Shown here: piece by piece, positions 20,288-28,078 of the stretch
Layout of the letters: each line of letters starts with the position of its first letter
How positions within the stretch are numbered: the stretch's first letter is position 1
Assembly: GCA_023406985.1 (NCBI GenBank)
Contig: JAEXTK010000213.1
Coordinates: 1-29,955, forward strand
Length of the DNA stretch: 29,955 bases
DNA from: Spirochaetota bacterium
GTDB taxonomy: Bacteria > Spirochaetota > Spirochaetia > Treponematales > Breznakiellaceae
Reading direction: 5' to 3'
Made by a program: the position numbers and the translations under genes
Notes under the pieces: model-generated
What the model saw: the letters and a program-made list of their open reading frames with translations, nothing else
Database searches by the model: none
Told to the model about the DNA's origin: nothing

Positions 20288-21697
20288 TCAAGCATTTTTC
20301 TTTTCTTGGGCGAAGAGGGCCGCGATGCCGCCTTTGAGATCGGATACGGCGGTCCATTTTTCGGTTCCGCCGCGCCCCCCGTCGCCGGTCGAACGGTCCA
20401 CGGAATCGGTCCGCGGCCCGACGAAACCGTCGAATCCGAGGCCCTTCGCGGCCTTGATGCGGCCCGCGAGGCGGCGGATCGGCCGGACCTCGCCCGCCAG
20501 GGAGAGTTCGCCGGCGACCGCGGTCCGGGCGGGCAGGGGAAGGCCGGTCCGCGCCGAGTGGAGGGCCGCGGCGAGGGCGAGCTCCACGCCGACTTCCGTG
20601 ATGCGGATGCCGCCGGCCACGTTGACGTAGAGGTCGTGGTCCGACAAGCGCAATTTGAGGTGCTTCTCCAGGGTGGCCGCCACGCGGGACACGCGGGCGG
20701 CGTCGATCCTATCGGAGAAGACCCGGCTCATGGCCCCCTTGGCGGGCACGGCGAGGGCCTGGATCTCCACGAGGAGGGTGCGCGAGCCCTCCAGCACCGC
20801 GGCGGTGGCGATGCCCGCCGGCAGTTCGCCCTCGCGGCTCACGAGAAAGAGGCTGGAGGGATCCTCCACGGGCTGGAGGCCCTTTTCGCCCATGGTGAAG
20901 ATGCCGATCTCGTCCACGGACCCGAAGCGGTTCTTCGCCGCCCGGAGGAAGCGGCTGTCCGTATCGTTCTGTTCGAAGTAGAGGACCGTGTCGACGATGT
21001 GCTCCAGCGTCTTCGGCCCCGCGATGACGCCGTCCTTGGTGACGTGGGCCACGAGGAAGAGCGCCGCGTCGCGCTCCTTCACCCAGGTGACGAGCTCGTG
21101 GCAGCAGTACTTCATCTGGTTGACCGTCCCGGGGACGAGGCCGACCTCCGGCGTGATGAGCGTCTGGACCGAGTCCACCACCACGAGCACCGGCTTCACC
21201 TTCTCCAGGACGCGCTCGATCTCCTCGAGGCGTCCGGAACAGAACAATTCGATGCGGTCGCCCGAAATGCCCAACCGGTCCGCCCGCATGCGGACCTGGC
21301 CGGCGGATTCCTCGCCGGAAATGTAGAGCACGCGGCCTTTGGTCCCGCAGGCGGCCGCGGCTTGGAGGAGCAGGGTGGACTTGCCGATGCCGGGTTCGCC
21401 GCCGACGAGGACGGCCGACCGTTTCATGATGCCGCCGCCGAGCACGCGGTCCAACTCCCCGATGCCGCTCGGGATGCGCGTGCCTTCCTGCGGATCCACC
21501 GCGGAGAGGGGCAGCGAGACCGCGTCCCGGAGGGGATCGACGCCGCCCGCGGCCATGCCGCGGCTACCGCCCGCCGTAGCCACGGCGGTCTCCGTCAGGG
21601 TGTTCCATTCGCCGCAGGCGGGGCAGCGGCCGAGCCATTTCGGTTCCTCGTGGGCGCACGCCGAACAGCGGAAAATCGTCGTTTTTGGCTTCTTCAC
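20288..21697 (-). CDS. radA: DNA repair protein RadA (branch migration helicase)
   Basis: A 469-residue RadA. It begins with the C4 zinc finger FRCSACAHEEPKWLGRCPACGEW (in two parts, Cys pairs near residues 11-14 and 25-28). The RecA-like core has Walker A GGEPGIGKST (near 98-107) and the family motif KNRFGSVDEIGIF. The C-terminal Lon-protease-like domain runs to the end (VNVAGGIRITEVGVELALAAAL, GELSLAGEVRPI, RIKAAKGLGF). It promotes branch migration during recombinational repair. The C-terminal loop DSVDRSTGDGGRGGTEKW looks like a small lineage-specific insertion. The start is GTG 21697, supported by GGAGG five bases upstream. It diverges from the cyclase gene across 65 bases. Confidence 0.95.
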   Translation of the reverse strand: MKKPKTTIFRCSACAHEEPKWLGRCPACGEWNTLTETAVATAGGSRGMAAGGVDPLRDAVSLPLSAVDPQEGTRIPSGIGELDRVLGGGIMKRSAVLVGGEPGIGKSTLLLQAAAACGTKGRVLYISGEESAGQVRMRADRLGISGDRIELFCSGRLEEIERVLEKVKPVLVVVDSVQTLITPEVGLVPGTVNQMKYCCHELVTWVKERDAALFLVAHVTKDGVIAGPKTLEHIVDTVLYFEQNDTDSRFLRAAKNRFGSVDEIGIFTMGEKGLQPVEDPSSLFLVSREGELPAGIATAAVLEGSRTLLVEIQALAVPAKGAMSRVFSDRIDAARVSRVAATLEKHLKLRLSDHDLYVNVAGGIRITEVGVELALAAALHSARTGLPLPARTAVAGELSLAGEVRPIRRLAGRIKAAKGLGFDGFVGPRTDSVDRSTGDGGRGGTEKWTAVSDLKGGIAALFAQEKKNA

Positions 21698-21726
21698 TCG
21701 TTCCTCCGTTTCATCCGCCCGACGTA

Positions 21727-21756
21727 TTGACCGTTTGGGCGCCCCGCCCCTATCCT
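21727..21756 (+). promoter_or_regulatory. Promoter of the cyclase gene, leaderless type
   Basis: TTGACC (21727-21732), an 18-base spacer, TATCCT (21751-21756), then ATCACA and the ATG at 21763. No Shine-Dalgarno exists in the preceding C-rich bases. Hexamer, spacer and distance to ATG are nearly identical to the mntP promoter. Confidence 0.75.
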
Positions 21757-21762
21757 ATCACA

Positions 21763-24210
21763 ATGGAAAGGAAGGACTACCGGCTCGCGGCCATTCTCTA
21801 CACGGATATCGCGGGCTTCTCCAAGATGATGGAGAAGAACGAGGCCCGCACGTTGGAGTTGCTGCACACGCACAACGCCCTCATCGAAGAGATCGTCGCG
21901 CGGCACGGCGGGAAAGTCATCAAGACGATCGGAGACGCCTTCCTCATCGATTTCAAGAACACCGTGGACGCGCTGCAGAGCGCCGTGGAAATCCAGTACA
22001 AGCTGTACGAGTACAACAAGGCGAACGCCGACCTGCCGCTCCTGGTCCGCATCGGCGTCCACCTCGGCGATATCTATTTCTACGAGAACGACGCCCTCGG
22101 CGAGGGCATCAACATCGCCGCCCGGCTCCAGTCCATAGCGCATCCCGGCTGCATCTGCATGTCGGGGGACGTGTACAACCTGGTCCTCAACAAGGTCGAT
22201 TTCGCGGCGGAAAAACTCGGCCGCGTGAGCCTCAAGAATATCACCAAAGAGATCCACGCCTACGAGATCGTCACGCCGAACGTGGAGTTCGATCCGAACC
22301 GAGCCGCCCGGCCCATACTGCGGCCCGACAAGGAAGAGAAGATCGCCGCGGCTCCGTTGAGCGAACCGAAAACGGGCGAGATGACCGGAACGGCGAGCGC
22401 CGTCTCGGCGTCGGCGGCCACCGGCGAAGCCTCCGTCCCTGCGGCGTCCACCGACTCCACCGCGAACGGGGCCGGCGGAGCGGGAAGGGGCGGCGCCGCG
22501 GGGTCTGCCCCGAGCGCGGCGGACGAGGTCCTGGCGGCGGACGTCAAGCGCCGCATCATGCTGGACATCAAGGCCGCGGGGCGCCGCCTCGCGGTGGACC
22601 AGATGTTGGTGCGCTATGCGGCGGAAGGCCAAGTGGCCAGGGCCGTCATCGAGGAGTTGGCCGGTAAGGGGATCTTGGTCCGCGAGAGCGCGGCCGAGTC
22701 CCGCGGCGAACCGCGGTCCGCCGCGCGCGGATCTCCGGTCGGTTACGGCGGTAACCTGGACGCGGACGGACGGGTGAAGGACGACATCGTCCACGCGGTC
22801 TCGGATATCGAATATCGGATCGAGGAACAGTTCAAGCGCGGCCTAGACGCCGCATTGGCGAGACGGCGCGGCCGGGGAGCGCACGAGGCGGCCCGGGCCG
22901 CGCGGAGGGAGTTCCGCGCCGAGTTCCGGTCCTACCGGGACGCGGATACCGGCGGGGCGGAAGGGGACTCCAAGGAAGAGCGGAATTGGGACGCCAAGGT
23001 CGATAAATCCTACTTCCGCTCTGCGGCCGATTCGGTATCCGCGTTCGATACCTATGCGGCCAAGGTCCGCGCCGAGGCTCGCTCCGCCAAGGCCGGATTC
23101 GTCGGGCACCTCGTCCCCTTCGTGGCGGTCAACGCCTTCCTCATGATCCTCAACGCGAACGTGAGCCCCGGCTTCCCCTGGGCCCTTTTCCCCTTCGGCG
23201 GTTGGGGCATCGGGTTATTGGAGCATTTCGCGTCGGTGCTCCGCCGGGGCGACCGCGCCGCCGAGCTCGCGATGATGCCTCCCCTGGACGCGGAAAGCCT
23301 TTCCCTCTTCAAGCAGCTCCAGAAGAAGAAGGACGGATTCTGGCTCCACGCCGCCTCCACCGTCACGACGAGCGTCTTCCTCTTCATGATCAACGCGATC
23401 ACCTCGTCCCATTTCTGGTGGTTCCTCATCCCCGCGGCGGGTATGGGCATCGGGCTCCTCTCGCACGCGGCTGCGTACGCGGCGAAAAAGGCCGAGCTGG
23501 AGGGGACGATCCTGGACCGCCTCGGGCTGAAGGGCGGCTGGAAACGGGCTCTTCGGTCCATGCCGGCCTCGCTCAAGGAAGACGTCGGCGACCTCGGCCC
23601 CTACCTCGATCTGGTGGAAGCCGCGAAGTCGACGAGGGCTGCCATCGTCGCGCAGGTTACCGCGAACGGCCGGAAGAAGGCGCCAAAGAAAGGGCGGCGC
23701 GGCGCGGCCGTATCGGGGACGCCCGTGGACGACGATCTCCTGCCTGCCCTCGATTCCTACGTCGAGCAGGTCGCGCTCCTCGCCAAACGGACGAACGAGG
23801 TGGACCGGATCATCGAACTCATCCCCATGGACGCGCTCCGCGCGGACAAGGAGGATCTGCAACGAAAGGTGGAAGCGAAACCCGGCGAAGGGCTCCGCAA
23901 GGAATACGAGAAGTCGCTCGCCGAGATCGAACGCCAGGAGACCTCCTTCAACGAGCTCAAGGAACAGCGCGAAGTCCTGGAGCTCCGCATGCGGTCCTCG
24001 GTCAATACCTTGAAGCAGATGCGGATCGACCTGGCGCGCTTGGCCGGCATGGCCGATCAGGACGATACCGCTTCCGCGCGCGCGGTGCGGGAGAAAACCG
24101 TCGAGCTCAACCGCTACCTGGAAGATCTGCGCACCGCCTATTCCGAGCTGGATCGCATCGAGGCGCGCGGTTTGAACGCGGCCGAAGAGAACGCGGAGAC
24201 GGCCCCGTAA
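21763..24210 (+). CDS. Class III adenylate/guanylate cyclase with two 2TM domains and a coiled coil
   Basis: An 815-residue multidomain protein. Residues 7-170 are a class III nucleotide cyclase: metal Asp15 (YTDIAGFS), Asp58 (TIGDAFLIDF), GVHLGD (98-103), and the transition-state pair Asn117/Arg121 (GINIAARL). Residues 200-250 are a low-complexity Ala/Gly/Ser linker. Residues 252-305 look like a small winged-helix-type domain (VKRRIMLDIKAAG to GKGILV). Two copies of a 2TM-type hydrophobic hairpin follow, 446-489 (HLVPFVAVNAFLMI to WGIGLLEHF) and 526-570 (WLHAASTVTTSVFLFMINAI to MGIGLLSH). A charged coiled coil (about 700-800) ends the protein. It probably makes cAMP at the membrane; whether ATP or GTP is used is not certain. 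The ATG at 21763 is fixed by the leaderless promoter and by the conserved N-terminus. The stop lies in a tandem repeat. Confidence 0.88.
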   Translation: MERKDYRLAAILYTDIAGFSKMMEKNEARTLELLHTHNALIEEIVARHGGKVIKTIGDAFLIDFKNTVDALQSAVEIQYKLYEYNKANADLPLLVRIGVHLGDIYFYENDALGEGINIAARLQSIAHPGCICMSGDVYNLVLNKVDFAAEKLGRVSLKNITKEIHAYEIVTPNVEFDPNRAARPILRPDKEEKIAAAPLSEPKTGEMTGTASAVSASAATGEASVPAASTDSTANGAGGAGRGGAAGSAPSAADEVLAADVKRRIMLDIKAAGRRLAVDQMLVRYAAEGQVARAVIEELAGKGILVRESAAESRGEPRSAARGSPVGYGGNLDADGRVKDDIVHAVSDIEYRIEEQFKRGLDAALARRRGRGAHEAARAARREFRAEFRSYRDADTGGAEGDSKEERNWDAKVDKSYFRSAADSVSAFDTYAAKVRAEARSAKAGFVGHLVPFVAVNAFLMILNANVSPGFPWALFPFGGWGIGLLEHFASVLRRGDRAAELAMMPPLDAESLSLFKQLQKKKDGFWLHAASTVTTSVFLFMINAITSSHFWWFLIPAAGMGIGLLSHAAAYAAKKAELEGTILDRLGLKGGWKRALRSMPASLKEDVGDLGPYLDLVEAAKSTRAAIVAQVTANGRKKAPKKGRRGAAVSGTPVDDDLLPALDSYVEQVALLAKRTNEVDRIIELIPMDALRADKEDLQRKVEAKPGEGLRKEYEKSLAEIERQETSFNELKEQREVLELRMRSSVNTLKQMRIDLARLAGMADQDDTASARAVREKTVELNRYLEDLRTAYSELDRIEARGLNAAEENAETAP

Positions 24211-24242
24211 CGGAGACGGCCGCGTAACGGAGACCGCCCCGT
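24194..24242 (+). repeat. 17-base tandem repeat spanning the cyclase stop codon
   Basis: CGGAGACGGCCCCGTAA (24194-24210), CGGAGACGGCCGCGTAA (24211-24227) and a partial third copy (24228-24242). The TAA closing unit 1 is the gene's stop. The copies lie just before the mcp promoter. Confidence 0.85.
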
Positions 24243-24255
24243 CCGGTTCCGCCAT

Positions 24256-24284
24256 TTGCGTCGACTACCTCCGTCCCCTATGCT
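24256..24284 (+). promoter_or_regulatory. Promoter of the chemoreceptor gene
   Basis: TTGCGT (24256-24261), a 17-base spacer and TATGCT (24279-24284). It gives a short leader that still contains GGAGG (24292-24296) before the ATG, so this gene is not leaderless. Confidence 0.6.
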
Positions 24285-24302
24285 TGAGGGCGGAGGCCGC
24301 CC

Positions 24303-25859
24303 ATGAAAAGCGTCACTACCAAGATCATCGTTCTCTCCGTCGGCATCAGCGTCGCCGTGGCCCTGCTCCTGACGGCGGCCTTCGCCGTGGCCTTCATGTC
24401 TCTGGTGGACGAGCAGGTCGTACTGGTTGATCGGACGCTCCGCGAGAGCTTTGACCGCGCGGTTCGATGGGAGGTGGAGACGGCCGTCTCCCTGCTCGCC
24501 AAGGTGGACGCCCTCCGCGCGGACGGGAGCTTGACCGAAGAAGCCGCCGGCGACCTCGCGAAGAAGTTGCTGCGCGACCTCCGGTACGACAAGGACGGCT
24601 ATTTCTGGGCGGATACCACGGACGGGACGAACGTCGTCCTGCTCGGCCAGGCTGCGGAGGGCAAGAACCGCTTGGACCTGGTGGACCACAAGGGAAACGA
24701 GATCGTCAAATCCTTCCTGAAGGTGGCGCCGGAGGGCGGCTATACGGATTATTGGTTCCCGAAGGCGGGCCAAACCGAAGCGTTGCCCAAGCGGAGCTAT
24801 ACGCTGCTCTCCAAGCCGTGGGGCTGGGTCGTCGGGACGGGCGCCTACGTGGACGACATCGACGTCATCGTGGCCGAAAAGCACCATGCCCTGAATCGGC
24901 GGCTCGCGGTCTCCCTCGCCGGCGCCGCGGTTTTCGCTTTGATCGCTACGATGATCGCGGCCATCGTTTCCGTCGCCATCGGCAGGCGCATCGCCAAGCC
25001 GCTCACCCACGCCGCGGAACGGACCGCCGTCATGGCTTCAGGGGACCTCACGGTCGCCTTCGATGAGCGTTACGCGAAATCCGCGGACGAGACGGGGACC
25101 CTCGTCCGGTCCCTGGATACCATGCGGCGCGACCTCGCGGACTTGATCGGGGGCGTGGTGGAAACCTCCCTGCGCGTCGGGGGCGGGGCCTCCGAGGTCA
25201 AGGATACGGCGAACAGCGTCTCCAACGGGGCTTCGGAACAGGCCGCTTCCACGGAAGAGGTCTCCTCGTCCATCGAGGAGATGGCCTCCACCATCGGGCA
25301 GAACGCCGACAACGCGTCCGAAACGGAGCGCATCGCGCGGAAGGCCGCCCAGGATGCGGCGGAAGGGGCCACGGCGGTGGCGGAGGCGGTCGCCGCGGTC
25401 AAGCACATCGCCGAGCGGATCGCGGTCATCGAGGAAATCGCGAGCCAGACGAACCTGCTGGCCCTCAACGCCGCGATCGAGGCCGCGCGGGCGGGGGAGG
25501 CCGGCAAGGGGTTCTCGGTCGTCGCGGGGGAGATCCGGAAGCTGGCCGAACGGAGCGGCAACTCGGCTTCCGAGATACGGGAGATTTCGCTCACCACGAC
25601 CGCGGCCGCGGAGCGGGCGGGCGCGACCTTGGCGGGGCTCGCGCCCGACATCGGCAAGACGGCCGACCTCGTCGCCGAGATCAGCGCGGCCACCGCGGAG
25701 CAGCGGACCGGCGCCGACCAGATCGGCAAGGCCATGATGCAGCTGGATACGGTGGTCCAACGGAACGCCTCGGCCGCCGAGGAGTTGGCCGCGGCGGCCC
25801 AGACGCTCAACGACGAGGCCGACTCCCTGCGAGCGACCATCGGCGCGTTCAAGGTGTAG
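24303..25859 (+). CDS. Methyl-accepting chemotaxis protein with Cache sensor
   Basis: A 518-residue transmembrane chemoreceptor. TM1 is about 8-34. The periplasmic part (about 40-195) matches a single Cache domain (DKDGYFWADTTDGTNVVL, GKNRLDLVDHKGNEIVKSFL, WGWVVGTGAYVDDID), the type that binds small organic acids or related ligands. TM2 is about 201-227, followed by HAMP (about 228-280) and the cytoplasmic signalling coiled coil. The CheA/CheW-binding tip is IEEIASQTNLLALNAAIEAARAG with GKGFSVVAGEIRKLAERS following. The Ala/Glu-rich flanks hold methylation candidate sites. There is no C-terminal CheR-binding pentapeptide; the protein ends GAFKV. It has its own promoter with a normal ribosome binding site. 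Ligand unknown. Confidence 0.94.
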   Translation: MKSVTTKIIVLSVGISVAVALLLTAAFAVAFMSLVDEQVVLVDRTLRESFDRAVRWEVETAVSLLAKVDALRADGSLTEEAAGDLAKKLLRDLRYDKDGYFWADTTDGTNVVLLGQAAEGKNRLDLVDHKGNEIVKSFLKVAPEGGYTDYWFPKAGQTEALPKRSYTLLSKPWGWVVGTGAYVDDIDVIVAEKHHALNRRLAVSLAGAAVFALIATMIAAIVSVAIGRRIAKPLTHAAERTAVMASGDLTVAFDERYAKSADETGTLVRSLDTMRRDLADLIGGVVETSLRVGGGASEVKDTANSVSNGASEQAASTEEVSSSIEEMASTIGQNADNASETERIARKAAQDAAEGATAVAEAVAAVKHIAERIAVIEEIASQTNLLALNAAIEAARAGEAGKGFSVVAGEIRKLAERSGNSASEIREISLTTTAAAERAGATLAGLAPDIGKTADLVAEISAATAEQRTGADQIGKAMMQLDTVVQRNASAAEELAAAAQTLNDEADSLRATIGAFKV

Positions 25860-25860
25860 G

Positions 25861-25894
25861 CCGTCCGGCTCGGCGCCTTTGTCGAGCCGGACGG
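25861..25894. terminator. Hairpin between convergent mcp and htpG
   Basis: CCGTCCGGCTCG (25861-25872) pairs perfectly with CGAGCCGGACGG (25883-25894) around a 10-base loop. There is no T-tract on either side, so it may stall rather than intrinsically terminate, but its place one base after the mcp stop and 11 before the htpG stop fits a shared terminator. Confidence 0.7.
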
Positions 25895-25905
25895 GCTCCG
25901 TGGAG

Positions 25906-27765
25906 TTACTTCGCGAGCAGCCGGTTGAGGCGCTTCACGAAATCGGCGGGATCGGAGATCTTGACGCCTTCCACGAGCAGGGCCTGGTCCAGGAGGACGC
26001 CGGCCACGTCGGCGACGCGCTCCTCGTCCTCCACGCCCACGAGGGCGGTCAGGATGGGGTGGTCGCCGTTGACTTCCAGGATGGGCTTCACGTCCGGCAG
26101 CTCGGTCTGGCCCATGGCCCGCATCATCTGGGCGAACTGGATGGAGGGGTCGCTCTCGTCGGCCACGATGCAGGAGGGCGAATCGTGGAGGCGGCGCGAA
26201 AGCTTCACGTCCTTGACCCGCTCGCCGAGGGCTTTCTTGAGCTTCTCCAGCACGGGCTTCATCTTCTCCTCGGCGCCCTTATCCTTCTTCTCGCCGAGCT
26301 CCTCGTCCGCGCCCGCGCGGTTGACGGCCTTGAGTTCCCAATCCTTGTACTTGCCGACGGAGGGGATGACGATGTCGTCGATGTCGTCCGACATCACGAG
26401 CACCTCGATGCCCTTGGCCCGGTACGCCTCCAGGAGGGGCGAGGCCTTGAGGGTCTTCTCGTCGCCGCCGGTGATATAGTAGATCGCCTTCTGGTCGGCC
26501 TGCATGCGGCCCGAGTAATCTGCCAGGCTCGTCCAGCCCTCCACCGCGCTGCTCTTGAAGCGCACGAGCTCCAGGATGGCGTCGCGGTTGGCGAAGTCCT
26601 GGTAGAGGCCTTCCTTGAGCGGTCGGTTGTACTCGCCGACGAAGGTTTCCCACTTTTCCTTGTCGTTGTCCGCGAGCGTCTTGAACTCGCCGAGGAGCTT
26701 CTTGACCGACGCGTTCTTGATGCTCTGGAGGACGCGGTTCTGCTGGAGGATCTCGCGGCTCACGTTGAGCGGGAGGTCTTCCGAATCGATGACGCCGCGC
26801 ACGAAGCGGAGCCAGGTCGGCATGAGTTCCTTGTCGTCGTCGGTGATGAAGACGCGCTTCACGTAGAGCTTGACGCCGGCCTTGTAATCCACGTTGTACA
26901 TGTCGAAGGGCGCCTTCTTCGGCACGAAAAAGAGCGTCGCGTATTCCTGCGTGCCCTCCGCCTTGGTGTGCACGTGGAAGAGCGGCTCCTCGGTATCGTG
27001 GGATATCTGCTTGTAGAACTCGACGTAGTCCTCGTCCTTGAGCTCGCTCTTGGACCGCCGCCAGATGGCGCTGCCGGAGTTGATCTGCTCGGTCTTCCGC
27101 GTCGACCCCTTCTCCTTTCCCTTGTCGTCCCATTCCTTCTCGTCGAAGGTCAGGTAGATCGGGAAGGCCACGTGGTTGGAGTAGCGCTTGACGATGTCCT
27201 CGATGGACCAGCGGTTGGCGTACTCGATGCCCTCGTCGTTGAGGTGGAGCAGGATCGTGGTGCCGTGCCCGTCCCGGGAGGCGGATTCGATGTCGAAACC
27301 TTCCTTGCCGTCGCTCGTCCACTTCCAGGCCGCATCCTCGCCAGCCTTGCGGCTCGTCACCTCGATCTTGTCGGCGACCATGAAGGCCGAATAGAAACCG
27401 ACGCCGAACTGGCCGATGAGGTTGGAATCCTTCTTGGCGTCCGCGGTCAGTTTTTCCAGGAAGTTGCGGGTGCCCGACCGCGCGATGGTGCCCAGGTGGT
27501 CGGAGAGGTCCACCTCGTTCATGCCGATGCCCGTATCGGCGATCGTGAGGGTCTTCGCGTCCTTGTCGAAGGAGATGTCGATCTTCGGATCGAAGACGAT
27601 CGACTTGTACGCTTCGTCGGCCACGGTCAGGTACTTGAGCTTGTCGAGGGCGTCCGAGGCGTTGGACACGAGTTCCCGGAGGAAGATTTCCTTGTGCGAG
27701 TAAAGCGAATGGATGATGAGGTGGAGCAGGCGGCTCACCTCGGTCTGGAACTGGTGTTGGGCCAT
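25906..27765 (-). CDS. htpG: Chaperone HtpG (Hsp90 family)
   Basis: A 619-residue bacterial Hsp90. The N-terminal ATPase has FLRELVSNASDALDKL (28-43), the ADTGIGMNEVDL motif and the GQFGVGFYSAFMVAD lid segment. The middle domain continues through LPLNVSREILQQN, and the C-terminal dimerisation domain ends normally, so the gene is intact. HtpG remodels client proteins with DnaK. AAGGAG lies nine bases before the ATG at 27765. No CIRCE element is visible upstream; TATGTT near 27807-27812 (minus strand) is a weak -10 candidate. It is convergent with mcp. Confidence 0.97.
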   Translation of the reverse strand: MAQHQFQTEVSRLLHLIIHSLYSHKEIFLRELVSNASDALDKLKYLTVADEAYKSIVFDPKIDISFDKDAKTLTIADTGIGMNEVDLSDHLGTIARSGTRNFLEKLTADAKKDSNLIGQFGVGFYSAFMVADKIEVTSRKAGEDAAWKWTSDGKEGFDIESASRDGHGTTILLHLNDEGIEYANRWSIEDIVKRYSNHVAFPIYLTFDEKEWDDKGKEKGSTRKTEQINSGSAIWRRSKSELKDEDYVEFYKQISHDTEEPLFHVHTKAEGTQEYATLFFVPKKAPFDMYNVDYKAGVKLYVKRVFITDDDKELMPTWLRFVRGVIDSEDLPLNVSREILQQNRVLQSIKNASVKKLLGEFKTLADNDKEKWETFVGEYNRPLKEGLYQDFANRDAILELVRFKSSAVEGWTSLADYSGRMQADQKAIYYITGGDEKTLKASPLLEAYRAKGIEVLVMSDDIDDIVIPSVGKYKDWELKAVNRAGADEELGEKKDKGAEEKMKPVLEKLKKALGERVKDVKLSRRLHDSPSCIVADESDPSIQFAQMMRAMGQTELPDVKPILEVNGDHPILTALVGVEDEERVADVAGVLLDQALLVEGVKISDPADFVKRLNRLLAK

Positions 27766-28064
27766 TTCGAGAGACTCCTTGGATTAGGGGGAATGTCGTT
27801 TGCCGTTAAACATACTGAGACCGGCGCCCGGTAGGCAAGGGCCGCCGGCGCCGCCTTCGCAGGCTCCAGCCGCGACGCCTCCTCCGACAGCGGCGCGGGC
27901 GCTTCAGGCAAGGGTCGCCGGCGGCGCCTCCGGCAGCGGTTCGGGCGCCTCCGCCGCCTACTGCGATGACGCTGCGGCCTGGGCAGGTTCAGGCGGCCGG
28001 CTCACGCTCGGGCCGCCGGCGCGGCTTTAGGCCGCCGGCGCGGCTTTAGGCCGAGGGCGCGGCT
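27766..28064. other. GC-rich intergenic spacer with degenerate repeats
   Basis: About 300 bases without a credible gene between divergently placed ends: htpG starts at 27765 and the CHASE kinase gene ends at 28065, both on the minus strand. It contains a 26-base direct repeat with three mismatches (27833-27858 and 27906-27931, beginning AGGCAAGGG) and further GGC/GCC-rich near-repeats, then the 19-base array at 28011-28078. A 76-codon plus-strand frame here is low-complexity Gly/Ala/Pro/Ser and lacks a ribosome binding site. Confidence 0.6.
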
Positions 28065-28078
28065 TTAGGCCGAGGGCG
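28011..28078 (-). repeat. 19-base tandem repeat spanning the CHASE kinase stop codon
   Basis: Plus-strand unit GGCCGCCGGCGCGGCTTTA occurs at 28011-28029 and 28030-28048; a variant with GAGG in place of GCCG at the inner positions follows at 28049-28067, with a partial copy to 28078. On the minus strand each unit begins TAAAGCC, and the TAA of the gene-proximal copy (28065-28067) is the kinase stop. GCCGC-GCCG-GCGGC inside the units gives hairpins. Confidence 0.85.

Noticed and set aside
27766..27830. A CIRCE heat-shock operator upstream of htpG
   Set aside because: No TTAGCACTC/GAGTGCTAA inverted repeat is present.
25879..27834. A long plus-strand frame opposite htpG
   Set aside because: Same antisense artefact; htpG on the other strand is complete with all Hsp90 motifs.
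27800..28030. A 76-codon plus-strand frame in the spacer after htpG
   Set aside because: Low-complexity Gly/Ala/Pro/Ser translation built from repeats, no Shine-Dalgarno or promoter.
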